Below, piece after piece: positions 15,101 to 22,733 of a DNA stretch of 64,000 bases. The DNA comes from Gammaproteobacteria bacterium (lineage in GTDB: Bacteria; Pseudomonadota; Gammaproteobacteria; Chromatiales; Chromatiaceae). The notes beneath the pieces are model-generated. The model had not been told where the DNA came from. It saw only the letters and a list, made by a program, of their open reading frames with translations, and did no database searches. The number at the start of each line of letters is the position of its first letter. Position 1 is the first letter of the stretch. The position numbers and the translations under genes were made by a program. Where the stretch lies: assembly GCA_030148485.1 (NCBI GenBank), contig JASBTJ010000009.1, positions 1 through 64,000 on the forward strand. Direction: 5' to 3'.

Positions 15101-15471
15101 CCGGACTCGCTGATCTTCAAATAGGGCGCCAGGTCACGTTGCAACTGTTGCTCGTATTCGAAAGGAACCTTGTCGGCCGACTCCTCGACGAAGAAATCGA
15201 ACGGATTGATAGTGACCAGGTCCGCGATCAGGTCGACACCGACGCTCAGCTCACGGGTCTTTTCGGGAAACACCACCCGTGCGATGTAATTGCCGAACGG
15301 GTCCTGCTGCCAGTTGAGGAAATGTGGCTCGGGGCTCACCGTCAAGGCATAGCGGTGCACTGGCGTGCGGGTATGCGGCGCCGGACGCAAACGGATCAGA
15401 TGGGGTGACAAGCCGACCAGACGGTCGTAGTGATATTCGGTGCGATGATGGATCGCGATGCGGACGGCCAT
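12172..15471 (-). CDS. Transglutaminase-like protein with C-terminal DUF2126 putative amidoligase
   Basis: A 1099-residue two-part protein. Residues about 1-300 are a bacterial transglutaminase-like (papain-fold) domain with intact triad Cys180 (SARGSC), His229 (DLHAW) and Asp245 (GLDPTSG). The large C-terminal part is DUF2126, predicted to be a glutamine-synthetase-like amidoligase; it contains DPGVIEVNIHPAKSW and HTGTGGGNHVTLGG. No signal peptide is seen, so it is cytosolic. It is the first gene of the minus-strand group and is divergent from the Anbu gene across 139 bases. By inference one half makes or remodels isopeptide/amide links and the other hydrolyses or transfers them; nothing biochemical is known for this arrangement. 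Confidence 0.93.
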   Translation of the reverse strand: MAVRIAIHHRTEYHYDRLVGLSPHLIRLRPAPHTRTPVHRYALTVSPEPHFLNWQQDPFGNYIARVVFPEKTRELSVGVDLIADLVTINPFDFFVEESADKVPFEYEQQLQRDLAPYLKISESGKRLRDWLSQVPREPAGTVDFLVDLNTRLQRDIGYVVRMEPGVQSCEQTLTSARGSCRDSAWLLVQICRHLGLAARFVSGYLVQLAPDQKALDGPSGAAADFTDLHAWAEVYVPGAGWIGLDPTSGMFAGEGHIPLACTPDPISAAPITGAADKAEVSFDFENRVTRIREDTRVTKPYDDAQWDQVLAVGDAVDRQLAEADVRLTMGGEPTFVSIDDMDSAQWNTAALGDHKRERAGVLLRRLREHFAPGAVLTHEQGKWYPGEPLPRWALGCYWRTDGQPVWRDPARLADPLVSGDADEALARAFVHGLARQLGLSAGTFLPAYEDGLYYLWKEGQLPANVDVRDNKLADPLERDRLRRVFDQGLDKIVGFALPLRWDHGTERWQTGPWRFRRGHLFLLPGDSPMGLRLPLDGLLYDDEPPEQAPPRDPFAPAEALPLDYGQVHARYQAGAVPPRESADRHAQGMADAPEQTRARTALCAEVRNGVLHLFLPPLSELTHWLDLVAAIEKTAEGLDTEVVLEGYGPPSDARLKQLKVTPDPGVIEVNIHPAKSWRELVENTDVLYEQARQSRLTTEKFMLDGRHTGTGGGNHVTLGGATPADSPLLRRPQVLTSLLRFWQNHPSLSYLFSGLFIGPTSQAPRVDEARDDTLYELEIALQQLPEGDLDSPWKIDRALRNLLVDMTGNTHRSEFCIDKLYSPDSATGRLGIVEFRGFEMPPHPRMSTVQMLLLRALVARFWTHPYDMNPVRWGTELHDRFMLPHYVWQDFGDVLDQLGRWGYPFKRSWFEAFFNFRFPQYGTTQIDDMELELRFAIEPWHVLGEEVTCQGTARFVDSSVERLQVKLRGLTDSRHVVTCNGRRVPLRATGERGTQVAGVRYKAWSPPSGLHPAIGVQAPLVFDIVDTWCDQSLGGCVYHVAHPAGRNYETLPVNSYEAEARRLARFSELGHTPGKIAASPPEPHGDHPYTLDLRYQSSQ

Positions 15472-15610
15472 CCGGGGCTCCCTATGATCGATCGGCCTGA
15501 ATGACCCTTACGCTAGCCTAAAGTTCGCCTGATGTTCAGCTCTTTATTTGCGCGTCGCTAGTACGCATACTGCGCCGATTATCCGCCCCGCTTTGCTCAG
15601 GGACCCCGCC

Positions 15611-16384
15611 ATGACCTATTGCCTCGGCCTTTGCCTCGAAGACGGACTGGTGTTCGCTTCCGACTCCCGTACCAATGCAGGCGTCGACTACGTGACCACC
15701 TATTCCAAGATGCATGTCTTCACACCCGCGCCCGACCGGGTATTCGTGATCCTGTCCGCCGGCAACTTGGCGACCACCCAGGAGGTCATCAACCATGTCC
15801 AGCGCGACATCGACTACCCCGGCGAAGGCACCAACCTGACCAATGCCCGTTACCTGTTCGAGGCGGCCGAATACATCGGCGCCATTAGCCTGCAGGTGCA
15901 ACAGGAACACGGCGCCGCGCTGTCGAACAGCGGCGTCAGCGGGGAGACCACGTTGATCGTGGGCGGACAGATCGCCGGTCAGCCGCATGGCTTGATGATG
16001 ATCTACCCCCAGGGCAACTACATCACGTCCTCCCCCGAAACGCCCTATTTACAGATCGGGGAGAGCAAATACGGTAAGCCGGCGTTAGACCGCATTGTCG
16101 GTCCGGGGCTAACCCTGGAGGAAGGCGCACGCCTGTGCCTGGTCAGCCTGGATGCCACCGCGCGCTCCAACATCACCGTCGGCCCCCCTTTCGAGGTGGG
16201 CATGTACCAGGCCAACAGCCTGTCCCTTGGCCACCGTATGCGCTTCGCCGATGACGACGCCTATCTCATCGGGGTGCGAAATGCCTGGAACAACGGCATC
16301 CAGGCGGCGTTTGACGGCCTGCCCCGATTCGAATGGGAAGACCAACAGCTGCCGCTCGCCCCGCCCGGCGCCGTGCCGTCCTGA
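15611..16384 (+). CDS. Anbu (ancestral beta-subunit) proteasome-like peptidase
   Basis: A 257-residue Ntn-hydrolase of the Anbu/BPH family, relatives of the 20S proteasome beta subunit and HslV. After removal of Met the N-terminal nucleophile would be Thr1 (TYCLGL); Asp17 (ASDSRTN) and Lys32 (TYSKMHVF) complete the proteasome-type active site. There is no propeptide. The start at 15611 is fixed by this N-terminus. No HslU/Clp-type ATPase is adjacent; instead it faces the transglutaminase, ATP-grasp and alpha-E genes, the association seen in many bacteria. The 139-base divergent spacer probably holds both promoters, though I see no convincing -35/-10 pair. A role in degrading peptides made or marked by the neighbouring ligases is inference. 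Confidence 0.95.
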   Translation: MTYCLGLCLEDGLVFASDSRTNAGVDYVTTYSKMHVFTPAPDRVFVILSAGNLATTQEVINHVQRDIDYPGEGTNLTNARYLFEAAEYIGAISLQVQQEHGAALSNSGVSGETTLIVGGQIAGQPHGLMMIYPQGNYITSSPETPYLQIGESKYGKPALDRIVGPGLTLEEGARLCLVSLDATARSNITVGPPFEVGMYQANSLSLGHRMRFADDDAYLIGVRNAWNNGIQAAFDGLPRFEWEDQQLPLAPPGAVPS

Positions 16385-16411
16385 CACCCGGCCGCGCGCC
16401 GCGGGTATTAC

Positions 16412-16441
16412 CAGACCGGCCGTTGTAAAATGGCCGGTCTG
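16412..16441. other. Perfect 10-bp inverted repeat upstream of proA
   Basis: CAGACCGGCC and GGCCGGTCTG face each other across a 10-base loop (gttgtaaaat) in the 78-base gap between the Anbu stop and the proA start. There is no T-run, so it is not a classical terminator; it could be an mRNA hairpin just ahead of the proA ribosome site, or an operator. Confidence 0.6.
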
Positions 16442-16462
16442 TCGTTTCAGGGGAGCAGCACC

Positions 16463-17740
16463 GTGGCACAAGCCGAGATCACCGATGTCATCGCCTATAT
16501 GGCCGAACTGGGCCGGCAGGCCCGTGTCGCCAGTCGCGCGCTGGCGGCGGCCGACAGCCATGCCAAGAACGCGGCGCTGCATGCCATCGCCGACGATCTG
16601 GACCAGCACCGCACGGTGTTGCTGGAAGAAAATCTCAAGGACATGAATGCCGGACAGGCCAAGGGCCTGGATGCGGCCTTGCTCGATCGGCTGGAACTGA
16701 CGCCGAGCCGCATCGACGGCATGATCGAGGGCCTACGTCAGATCGCCGCGCTCGCCGATCCCATCGGTGAGATCTTCGATATGACATACCGTCCGTCAGG
16801 GATCCAGGTCGGGCGCATGCGGGTGCCGCTTGGCGTGGTGGGCATCATCTACGAATCCCGACCCAACGTGACGGCGGACGCGGCGGCGCTGTGCCTGAAG
16901 TCGGGCAACGCAACCGTGTTGCGCGGCGGCTCCGAGGCGTTCTTCTCCAACCAGGCCATCGCGCGCTGCATAAGCCGCGGCCTCCAGGCCGCCGGGCTGC
17001 CGGCGGACGCGGTACAAGTGGTCGCCACCACCGACCGCGCCGCCGTGGGCGCCATGATCACCAGCCCTGAATCCATCGACGTGATCATCCCCCGCGGCGG
17101 CAAGGGCCTGATCGAGCGCATCAGCAACGACGCCCGGGTACCGGTCATCAAGCACCTGGACGGCATCTGCCACGTCTACGTGGACGACGAGGCCGATCCG
17201 CAAAAGGCGTTCGACGTCACGTTGAACGCCAAGGCCCAACGCTACGGCACCTGCAACACCGCCGAAACCCTGTTGGTCCACGACACCATCGCCGCGGACT
17301 TCCTGCCGCGTATCGCCGGTGCGTTGTGGGACAAAGGCGTGGAATTACGTGGCTGCGACAAGACCCGCGCCATCCTGGGCGAAGGCTGCAAAACAGCTAC
17401 CGCCGAAGACTGGGATACCGAGTATCTGGCACCGATTCTGTCGGTCCGGGTGGTCGACGATCTGGATCAGGCCATGGACCACATCGAGACCCACAGCTCG
17501 CGCCACACCGAGAGCATCGTCACCGAGAACATCACCAAGGCACGCCGCTTCCTGCGTGAGGTGGATTCCAGCTCGGTGATGGTCAATGCGTCCACCCGCT
17601 TCGCCGACGGCTTCGAGTACGGCCTGGGTGCCGAAATCGGCATTTCCACCGACAAGTTCCATGCCCGCGGCCCGGTGGGTCTCGAGGGCCTGACGAGCGT
17701 GAAGTACATTGTCCTGGGCGACGGGCATATCCGCACTTGA
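16463..17740 (+). CDS. proA: Glutamate-5-semialdehyde dehydrogenase (gamma-glutamyl phosphate reductase)
   Basis: Second enzyme of proline synthesis: NADPH-dependent reduction of gamma-glutamyl phosphate to glutamate 5-semialdehyde. The 425-residue product has the aldehyde-dehydrogenase-like fold with catalytic Cys264 in [12 protein letters not shown] and the family segment [17 protein letters not shown]. The GTG at 16463 is preferred because AGGGGAG lies 7 bases upstream; an ATG at 16430 falls inside the inverted repeat. proB is not in the window. It begins the proA-nadD-rsfS group on the plus strand. Confidence 0.97.
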   Translation: MAQAEITDVIAYMAELGRQARVASRALAAADSHAKNAALHAIADDLDQHRTVLLEENLKDMNAGQAKGLDAALLDRLELTPSRIDGMIEGLRQIAALADPIGEIFDMTYRPSGIQVGRMRVPLGVVGIIYESRPNVTADAAALCLKSGNATVLRGGSEAFFSNQAIARCISRGLQAAGLPADAVQVVATTDRAAVGAMITSPESIDVIIPRGGKGLIERISNDARVPVIKHLDGICHVYVDDEADPQKAFDVTLNAKAQRYGTCNTAETLLVHDTIAADFLPRIAGALWDKGVELRGCDKTRAILGEGCKTATAEDWDTEYLAPILSVRVVDDLDQAMDHIETHSSRHTESIVTENITKARRFLREVDSSSVMVNASTRFADGFEYGLGAEIGISTDKFHARGPVGLEGLTSVKYIVLGDGHIRT

Positions 17741-17786
17741 AGAGCAGGAGCATAGGCCTTGAGGTCGCAGACCTGGGGACCGCGCG

Positions 17787-18428
17787 ATGATCGGCATCTT
17801 CGGCGGCACCTTCGACCCCATCCATAATGGCCACCTACGGGTCGCTCTGGACGTCACCGAGGCGCTGAATCTTCAGGCGCTGCATTTCGTCCCGCTCAAC
17901 GGCGCAGTTCACCGCGCGCGCCCCCAGGCGGCCGCGGCGGAGCGTCTGGCCATGGTGCAAGCCGCGGTGGGGGATGAGCCGCGCTTCGTCGCCGACGACC
18001 GCGAACTGCGCCGTGGCGGCGATTCCTACACCCTCGACACCCTGCGCGACCTGCGCAACCAGTTCGGGCAGGACACGCCCTTGTGCCTGCTGCTCGGCGA
18101 GGACGCCTTTGCCGGGCTGCCCACCTGGCATGCGCCCGAACAGGTCATGGAGCTGGCGCATCTGGTGGTGATGCAACGACCGGGCTGCAGCCTCGATCCG
18201 GCGCCGCCCCTGGACCGCTGGATCGCGCGTCGCCGCAGCGACGATCCGGCCCAATTGCGCGACGCGCCAGGGGGCCGCATGTTGCCGCTGCCGGTCACCC
18301 AATTGGCGATCTCGGCCACCGACATCCGCCACCGTGTGGCGACCGGTCGCAGCGCCCGCTACCTGACACCGGACCCTGTACTGGCCCACATCCATCGCCA
18401 CGATCTGTATCGCAACCTCGGTGACTGA
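17787..18428 (+). CDS. nadD: Nicotinate-nucleotide adenylyltransferase
   Basis: Transfers AMP from ATP to nicotinate mononucleotide to give deamido-NAD. The 213-residue product has the nucleotidyltransferase signature GGTFDPIHNGHL with HxGH at His13/His16 and a late ISATDIR motif that binds the adenylate. GGGGA precedes the ATG. It follows proA by 46 bases and precedes rsfS by 51, the common gammaproteobacterial order. Confidence 0.97.
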   Translation: MIGIFGGTFDPIHNGHLRVALDVTEALNLQALHFVPLNGAVHRARPQAAAAERLAMVQAAVGDEPRFVADDRELRRGGDSYTLDTLRDLRNQFGQDTPLCLLLGEDAFAGLPTWHAPEQVMELAHLVVMQRPGCSLDPAPPLDRWIARRRSDDPAQLRDAPGGRMLPLPVTQLAISATDIRHRVATGRSARYLTPDPVLAHIHRHDLYRNLGD

Positions 18429-18479
18429 CGCCGCCATGGGTTATCATTAGCCCCTACGCCTTTCCCAACGGACCCCCCC

Positions 18480-18839
18480 ATGCAGGTAGAAGCACTCCGC
18501 GATCTGGTCGTCAAATCCCTGGACGACATGAAGGGCCAGGACATCAAGGTCCTGGACGTGCGCGGCAAAACCAGTATCACCGACTTTTTCGTGATCGCCT
18601 CCGGCACCTCGGACCGACACGTGAAATCGCTGGCCGAGACCGTCGCCTTCCAGGCCAAGCAGGCCGGCGAGCCAGCCATCGGGCTGGAAGGCCTCGACGA
18701 GGGAGAGTGGGCGCTGATCGACCTCAATGGCGTGGTCGTTCACGTCATGCAAGCCAAGGTGCGCGACTTCTATCAACTGGAAAAGCTCTGGGAAGTGGAC
18801 GCCCCGGCTGCCGAACGCCTCAGTCGCACGCGCGGCTAG
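18480..18839 (+). CDS. rsfS: Ribosome silencing factor RsfS
   Basis: A 119-residue protein that binds ribosomal protein L14 and blocks subunit joining when nutrients run low. Family marks are DVRGKTSITDFFVIASGTSDRHVKSLA and the C-terminal VVHVMQAKVRDFYQLEKLW. It ends in TAG. rlmH normally follows directly, but here 2.8 kb containing tsdBA and a HAD gene separates them. The 180 bases after it show no terminator hairpin or RNA gene. Confidence 0.97.
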   Translation: MQVEALRDLVVKSLDDMKGQDIKVLDVRGKTSITDFFVIASGTSDRHVKSLAETVAFQAKQAGEPAIGLEGLDEGEWALIDLNGVVVHVMQAKVRDFYQLEKLWEVDAPAAERLSRTRG

Positions 18840-19019
18840 ATCCACCAGCCACTTCCCGCTCGCCCGATCATCGAGGGCCAAAACCATACTCCAAGCGTGG
18901 CTTTGAAACTCGACGCCTCCCCTTTTGTCTCTTTGACTACGCTTTGAATTCCCGACGGCGGGCGGTCAGTGATTGGCCACCCGTCACCATTCAGCCATTC
19001 GAGCATCCACTTGAAGCCT

Positions 19020-19664
19020 ATGTACAAACACACTCTGACTCCCGTCATGCTGCTGATCGGCGGCCTGACGGTCACCACAGCCCATGCTGCCCCGGACGGC
19101 AAAGACATCGCCATGAAAGGCGCCGGCGGTGTTCCCTGCCAGGCGTGCCATGGGCTCAACGGCGAAGGCAACGAAGCGGGCGGCTACCCCCGCTTGGCGG
19201 GCATGAACGCCGAATATCTTGCCCACCAGTTGAAGTCGTTCAAGAATGGCAGCCGTAAAAACCCCGTCATGGCGCCCCAGGCGGCATCACTCACCGACGC
19301 CCAGGTCAAGGCGGTGGCAAATTACTATGCCCAGCTGCCCGTTCCGGTCGTACAGGCACCGACACCTCCTGCAGAACTCATGACGGCAGGCGAGTCACTG
19401 GCCCGCAACGGACGCTGGTCCGACACCATTCCCGCCTGCATCCAGTGTCACGGTCCCCATGGCCAGGGCGTGGATCCGTACTTCCCCGACATCGCGGGGC
19501 AACACGCCAGCTATATCGCCCACCAGCTCAAGGCTTGGCAGTCCGGTCAGCGCAGCAATGACCCGAACGGTCTGATGGCCGCCGTCGCCAAACGCTTGAG
19601 CGACGCCGACATCAAGGCCGTTGCCGCCTATTTCGCCAGCCAGCCGGCCGCCGCCGGGAAGTAA
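19020..19664 (+). CDS. Diheme cytochrome c4-type protein, probable TsdB
   Basis: A secreted diheme c-type cytochrome of 214 residues. It has a signal peptide ending near AHA (21-23), then two CxxCH sites: CQACH (40-44) and CIQCH (140-144), each followed by the c4-style Met ligand segment (NPVMAPQA, NGLMAAVA). The two halves are internal repeats, as in cytochrome c4. It lies 11 bases before a TsdA-like gene; in characterised systems a c4-type protein, TsdB, takes electrons from TsdA and passes them on to terminal oxidases, so this is the likely role. A general cytochrome c4 is the alternative. Confidence 0.85.
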   Translation: MYKHTLTPVMLLIGGLTVTTAHAAPDGKDIAMKGAGGVPCQACHGLNGEGNEAGGYPRLAGMNAEYLAHQLKSFKNGSRKNPVMAPQAASLTDAQVKAVANYYAQLPVPVVQAPTPPAELMTAGESLARNGRWSDTIPACIQCHGPHGQGVDPYFPDIAGQHASYIAHQLKAWQSGQRSNDPNGLMAAVAKRLSDADIKAVAAYFASQPAAAGK

Positions 19665-19675
19665 AGGAATCCGTC

Positions 19676-20626
19676 ATGCGAACCCTGTACCTTCAACCTG
19701 CGGTCACCCTGGCCGCCGCACTGATCGCCATGCCGCTGGCCGCCGCGCAGGACAAGCGCGTCGACTACCAGGCGGAATTGCCCAAATCGCCCGGTGTCGG
19801 GGAATCCGGTTATCACGTGCCACCGCCCCACGGTGATTACCCCAAAGGCCCATTTGGGGAAGCGGTGAAACGGGGCGAGGCCCTGTTCACCGACACCCAG
19901 ACGAACGCCGGCGAATACGTCGGAAACGGTCTGAACTGCGCCAACTGCCATGTCGACGCCGGTCGGCTGGCCAACTCGGCGCCGCTATGGGCCGCCTGGG
20001 TAGCATACCCGGCCTATCGCAAAAAGAACGATCACGTGAACAGCATGGAGGAACGTATCCGCGGCTGTTTCACCTACTCAATGAACGCTAAGGGCTCCAA
20101 GGTCGGCCATGCGCCCGAGCCAGGCACCCCGCTGCTGACCGACATGGAGGCCTACATGTATTGGCTGGCAAAGGGCGCCCCCACCGGCGAAAAACTGCCT
20201 GGCCGCGGCTACCCCAAGCTGGACAAGCCGCCCAAGCCGTATAGCCCCGAGCGCGGAGCCAAGGTTTACGCCGACAATTGCGCCATCTGCCACGGCGATA
20301 CCGGCCAGGGTCGCCACACCGCGGACGGCAAGGGCTATGTGTTCCCACCGCTATGGGGCAAGGACTCCTTCAACTGGGGTGCCGGCATGCACCGGGTGAA
20401 CACTGCGGCCGCCTTCATCAAGGCCAACATGCCGCTGGGCAAACCCGAAAGCCTGAGCTTGCAGGACGCCTGGGACGTAGCTGCCTTCGTGAACCACCAT
20501 GACCGTCCCAGCGACCCCCGCGAGAAGGGCGATCTGGCAGATACCGACGCCAAGTTCCACAAGCACCAGTGCTATTACGGCGACAAGGCCGACGGCAAGG
20601 TACTGGGCACCGGCACCGGGAACTAA
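19676..20626 (+). CDS. tsdA: Diheme cytochrome c, TsdA-like thiosulfate dehydrogenase
   Basis: A periplasmic diheme cytochrome of 316 residues with a signal peptide (cleavage near AAA, 22-24) and heme sites CANCH (88-92) and CAICH (202-206). The segment RIRGCFTYSMNAKG places Cys131 where TsdA enzymes have the unusual Cys ligand to the active-site heme, which sets this apart from ordinary class I cytochromes. TsdA joins two thiosulfates into tetrathionate, or runs in reverse, passing electrons to TsdB. AAAGGA precedes the ATG. The gene ends 2-3 bases before multi-hairpin repeat copy B. Family is fairly sure; reaction direction is not. Confidence 0.85.
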   Translation: MRTLYLQPAVTLAAALIAMPLAAAQDKRVDYQAELPKSPGVGESGYHVPPPHGDYPKGPFGEAVKRGEALFTDTQTNAGEYVGNGLNCANCHVDAGRLANSAPLWAAWVAYPAYRKKNDHVNSMEERIRGCFTYSMNAKGSKVGHAPEPGTPLLTDMEAYMYWLAKGAPTGEKLPGRGYPKLDKPPKPYSPERGAKVYADNCAICHGDTGQGRHTADGKGYVFPPLWGKDSFNWGAGMHRVNTAAAFIKANMPLGKPESLSLQDAWDVAAFVNHHDRPSDPREKGDLADTDAKFHKHQCYYGDKADGKVLGTGTGN

Positions 20627-20628
20627 AA

Positions 20629-20772
20629 GGTCAGAGGTTCCGCGGCACCGGGAGGCGCCGCCAAAATCGGTCACTGCAAGTGACTGTTTTCGAAGCAAGC
20701 TGCAAACCGCGTTTGCACGCTTGCAACGCAGCGTGCGCTGAATAAGTCCAGGATGGACTTATTCAGCGCTTC
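20629..20772 (+). repeat. Multi-hairpin interspersed repeat, copy B
   Basis: Begins within 3 bases of the tsdA stop. Read on the plus strand it has the same order of hairpins as copies A and C, except that the first one is eroded. It ends in the best-preserved one: a 16-bp stem (GCGCTGAATAAGTCCA against TGGACTTATTCAGCGC) around a 3-base loop. It also contains GTCACT/AGTGAC and GCAAAC/GTTTGC stems. It separates convergent tsdA and HAD genes and may act as a terminator for both. Confidence 0.9.
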
Positions 20773-20773
20773 C

Positions 20774-21559
20774 TCAGGTGCGCCGGTGGTTTTCCCACCA
20801 GCCCGGTAACGCACCGATACCCTCGAGGATCACGTCGGGCACAATGCCCGACGACAGATCCGCCGCACGGAACTTGCCGGTGCGGACCAGGCCGCCACGC
20901 AACCCGGCCCGCTGCGCACCCCGGACATCGCTCACGATGTCGTCCCCGATCATCAACACCTGTTCCGCCGCCAGACCCATATCGTCCAGCGCCGCCTGGA
21001 AAAACGCCGCGGACGGCTTGCCCAGGACCACGGGCTCCGCCCCACTGGCATAACTGAGCGCGGCGACCATGGCGCCGACGTCGAGGCGTAGGCCATCGGC
21101 CGCCTGCCAGAAACGCGTCATGCCTAGTGCCAGCAACGGCGGGGCTTCGTCCAGCAACAATCGCAACGCGCGATTGAGGGTGGCGTAATCCCAACCGTCG
21201 CCCAGGTCGCCCACCACCACCGCGCGCGCCCCCGTCTCGGCATCATCCGCAAGACGCTCGATAGTGCTGAAATCCTCCAAGGTGGCAGGGGTCACCAACA
21301 GCGCCACCGGGCCGCCCACCTCGGTCGCCAACCAATGCTGTGCGACCCGTGGCGGGGTCCACAGCAGCTCGCCGTCGATGGCCATCCCCATGGATGCCAA
21401 CTTGGTGACAATGGCCTGGCGTGGCCGCGAGCTGGTGTTGGTGACAAAGCGATGAGGAATCCCCTCCGCCCGTAGCCAAGCCAGGGTCTGCACGGCGTCG
21501 GGCAGAGGCGTGGCGTCCTGGTAGATGACGCCGTCCAGATCCAACAGAATGCCCTGCAT
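20774..21559 (-). CDS. HAD-superfamily class II phosphatase (LHPP/NagD-like)
   Basis: A 261-residue phosphatase of the HAD IIA type. The nucleophile motif DLDGVIYQ stands at the N-terminus, VTNTS follows as motif [10 protein letters not shown] holds the motif III Lys, and [10 protein letters not shown] provides the Mg-binding acids. It resembles the TIGR01458 group that includes mammalian LHPP (phospholysine/phosphohistidine/PPi phosphatase) and NagD. The substrate is unknown; a link with the pyrophosphate genes elsewhere in the window is only a thought. GGAGG lies 5 bases before the ATG. It is convergent with tsdA and divergent from rlmH. Confidence 0.88.
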   Translation of the reverse strand: MQGILLDLDGVIYQDATPLPDAVQTLAWLRAEGIPHRFVTNTSSRPRQAIVTKLASMGMAIDGELLWTPPRVAQHWLATEVGGPVALLVTPATLEDFSTIERLADDAETGARAVVVGDLGDGWDYATLNRALRLLLDEAPPLLALGMTRFWQAADGLRLDVGAMVAALSYASGAEPVVLGKPSAAFFQAALDDMGLAAEQVLMIGDDIVSDVRGAQRAGLRGGLVRTGKFRAADLSSGIVPDVILEGIGALPGWWENHRRT

Positions 21560-21628
21560 GACACCTCCTTCCGGCCGACCGTTTCACGTCCTCCCAGTAT
21601 TGACCACCGCGGCGGTTACAATCACGGC

Positions 21629-22099
21629 ATGAATATCCACCTGATCGCCGTAGGCGACAAGATGCCGGCGTGGGTGCTCGCCGGATACGACGAATACGCC
21701 AAGCGGCTGCCGCCCGAATGTGGCCTGAGGCTGGTTGAAATCGCGCCGGGCAAGCGCGGCAAGAACGCGGACATCGCGCGCATCCTGCGCGACGAGGGTG
21801 AACGCATGCTGGCCGCCGTTCCCAAGGGCGCCCGGGTGGTGGCGCTGGAAGTGAAGGGCCGCGACTGGAGCACGGAACAATTGTCCCTGCAACTCGACGG
21901 CTGGCTGGCCGGTGGGCAGGACATCGCCCTGTTGGTGGGTGGCCCGGAAGGCCTCGCCGACAGTTGCCGGGCACGGGCCGACCAGCAGTGGTCGCTGTCG
22001 CCGTTGACCCTGCCCCATCCACTGGTCCGCGTGGTGCTGGCGGAACAACTGTACCGGGCCTGGACCATCCTGCGGGGCCACCCGTATCACCGGGCATGA
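21629..22099 (+). CDS. rlmH: 23S rRNA (pseudouridine-1915-N3)-methyltransferase RlmH
   Basis: A 156-residue SPOUT methyltransferase that methylates pseudouridine 1915 in helix 69 of 23S rRNA. The deep-knot SAM site is seen in FLVGG-like LLVGGPEGL, followed by the conserved end [24 protein letters not shown]...YHR. The length is the family norm. It opens the rlmH-maf-rng-yhdP string and is separated from its usual partner rsfS by the tsdBA insertion. Confidence 0.97.
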   Translation: MNIHLIAVGDKMPAWVLAGYDEYAKRLPPECGLRLVEIAPGKRGKNADIARILRDEGERMLAAVPKGARVVALEVKGRDWSTEQLSLQLDGWLAGGQDIALLVGGPEGLADSCRARADQQWSLSPLTLPHPLVRVVLAEQLYRAWTILRGHPYHRA

Positions 22100-22148
22100 G
22101 CACCTGCCCATCACCCCGTCCCCGATTCACCGTCAACCGACCGCAACG

Positions 22149-22733
22149 ATGATTTATCTGGCTTCCCAATCACCACGACGCAGTGAACTGCTAAGCCAGA
22201 TCGGCGTGTGCCACGAGATCCTGCCGGTGGACATCGACGAGACCCCACGGACCGACGAGACGCCTGAGGACTATGTGCAGCGCATGGCGCTGAGCAAGGC
22301 ACGCGCCGGGCGGGCCCTGCGGGCCGACCGCCCGGTGCTGGGTTCGGACACGGCGGTGGTGTTGGACGGTCGCATCCTCGGCAAGCCCAAGGACCGGGAC
22401 GACGGGATGGCCATGCTGGTGGCCTTGTCCGGCCGCACGCACCGGGTGCTGACCGGCGTCGCCCTGGTGGACGCGCGCGGCGACCACTATCGACTGTCCG
22501 ACAATCAGGTCGGCTTTCGGGGCCTAAGCGACGCCGAAATCGCCGCCTATTGGCACACCGGGGAGCCCGCCGACAAGGCCGGTGGCTACGCCGTACAAGG
22601 TCTGGGCGCGATATTCGTCAACCACCTGTCCGGCAGCTACTCCGGCGTCATGGGGCTGCCGCTGTACGAGACCGCCGAATTGTTACGCGCGGCGGACATC
22701 CCCGTGCTGGACGCAGGTACACTGATCCCATGA
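22149..22733 (+). CDS. maf: Maf-type nucleoside triphosphate pyrophosphatase (YhdE-like)
   Basis: A 194-residue Maf/HAM1-like enzyme that hydrolyses non-canonical or surplus NTPs (typically dTTP/UTP) to NMP and PPi. It has the opening [12 protein letters not shown], the Glu/Lys segment KARAG and VLGSDTAVV, then the GKPKD and [12 protein letters not shown] motifs. The stop overlaps the rng start as ATGA, so the two are translationally coupled, as is usual for maf-rng. Confidence 0.95.
   Translation: MIYLASQSPRRSELLSQIGVCHEILPVDIDETPRTDETPEDYVQRMALSKARAGRALRADRPVLGSDTAVVLDGRILGKPKDRDDGMAMLVALSGRTHRVLTGVALVDARGDHYRLSDNQVGFRGLSDAEIAAYWHTGEPADKAGGYAVQGLGAIFVNHLSGSYSGVMGLPLYETAELLRAADIPVLDAGTLIP

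Noticed and set aside
16414-16441. Inverted repeat before proA as an intrinsic terminator for the Anbu gene
   Set aside because: There is no U-tract on either side; it is kept only as an unassigned hairpin.
18840-19019. Possible RNA gene or promoter in the gap between rsfS and the cytochrome c4 gene
   Set aside because: TTGACT occurs near 18936 but no -10 follows at proper spacing; no cloverleaf or other RNA fold is apparent.
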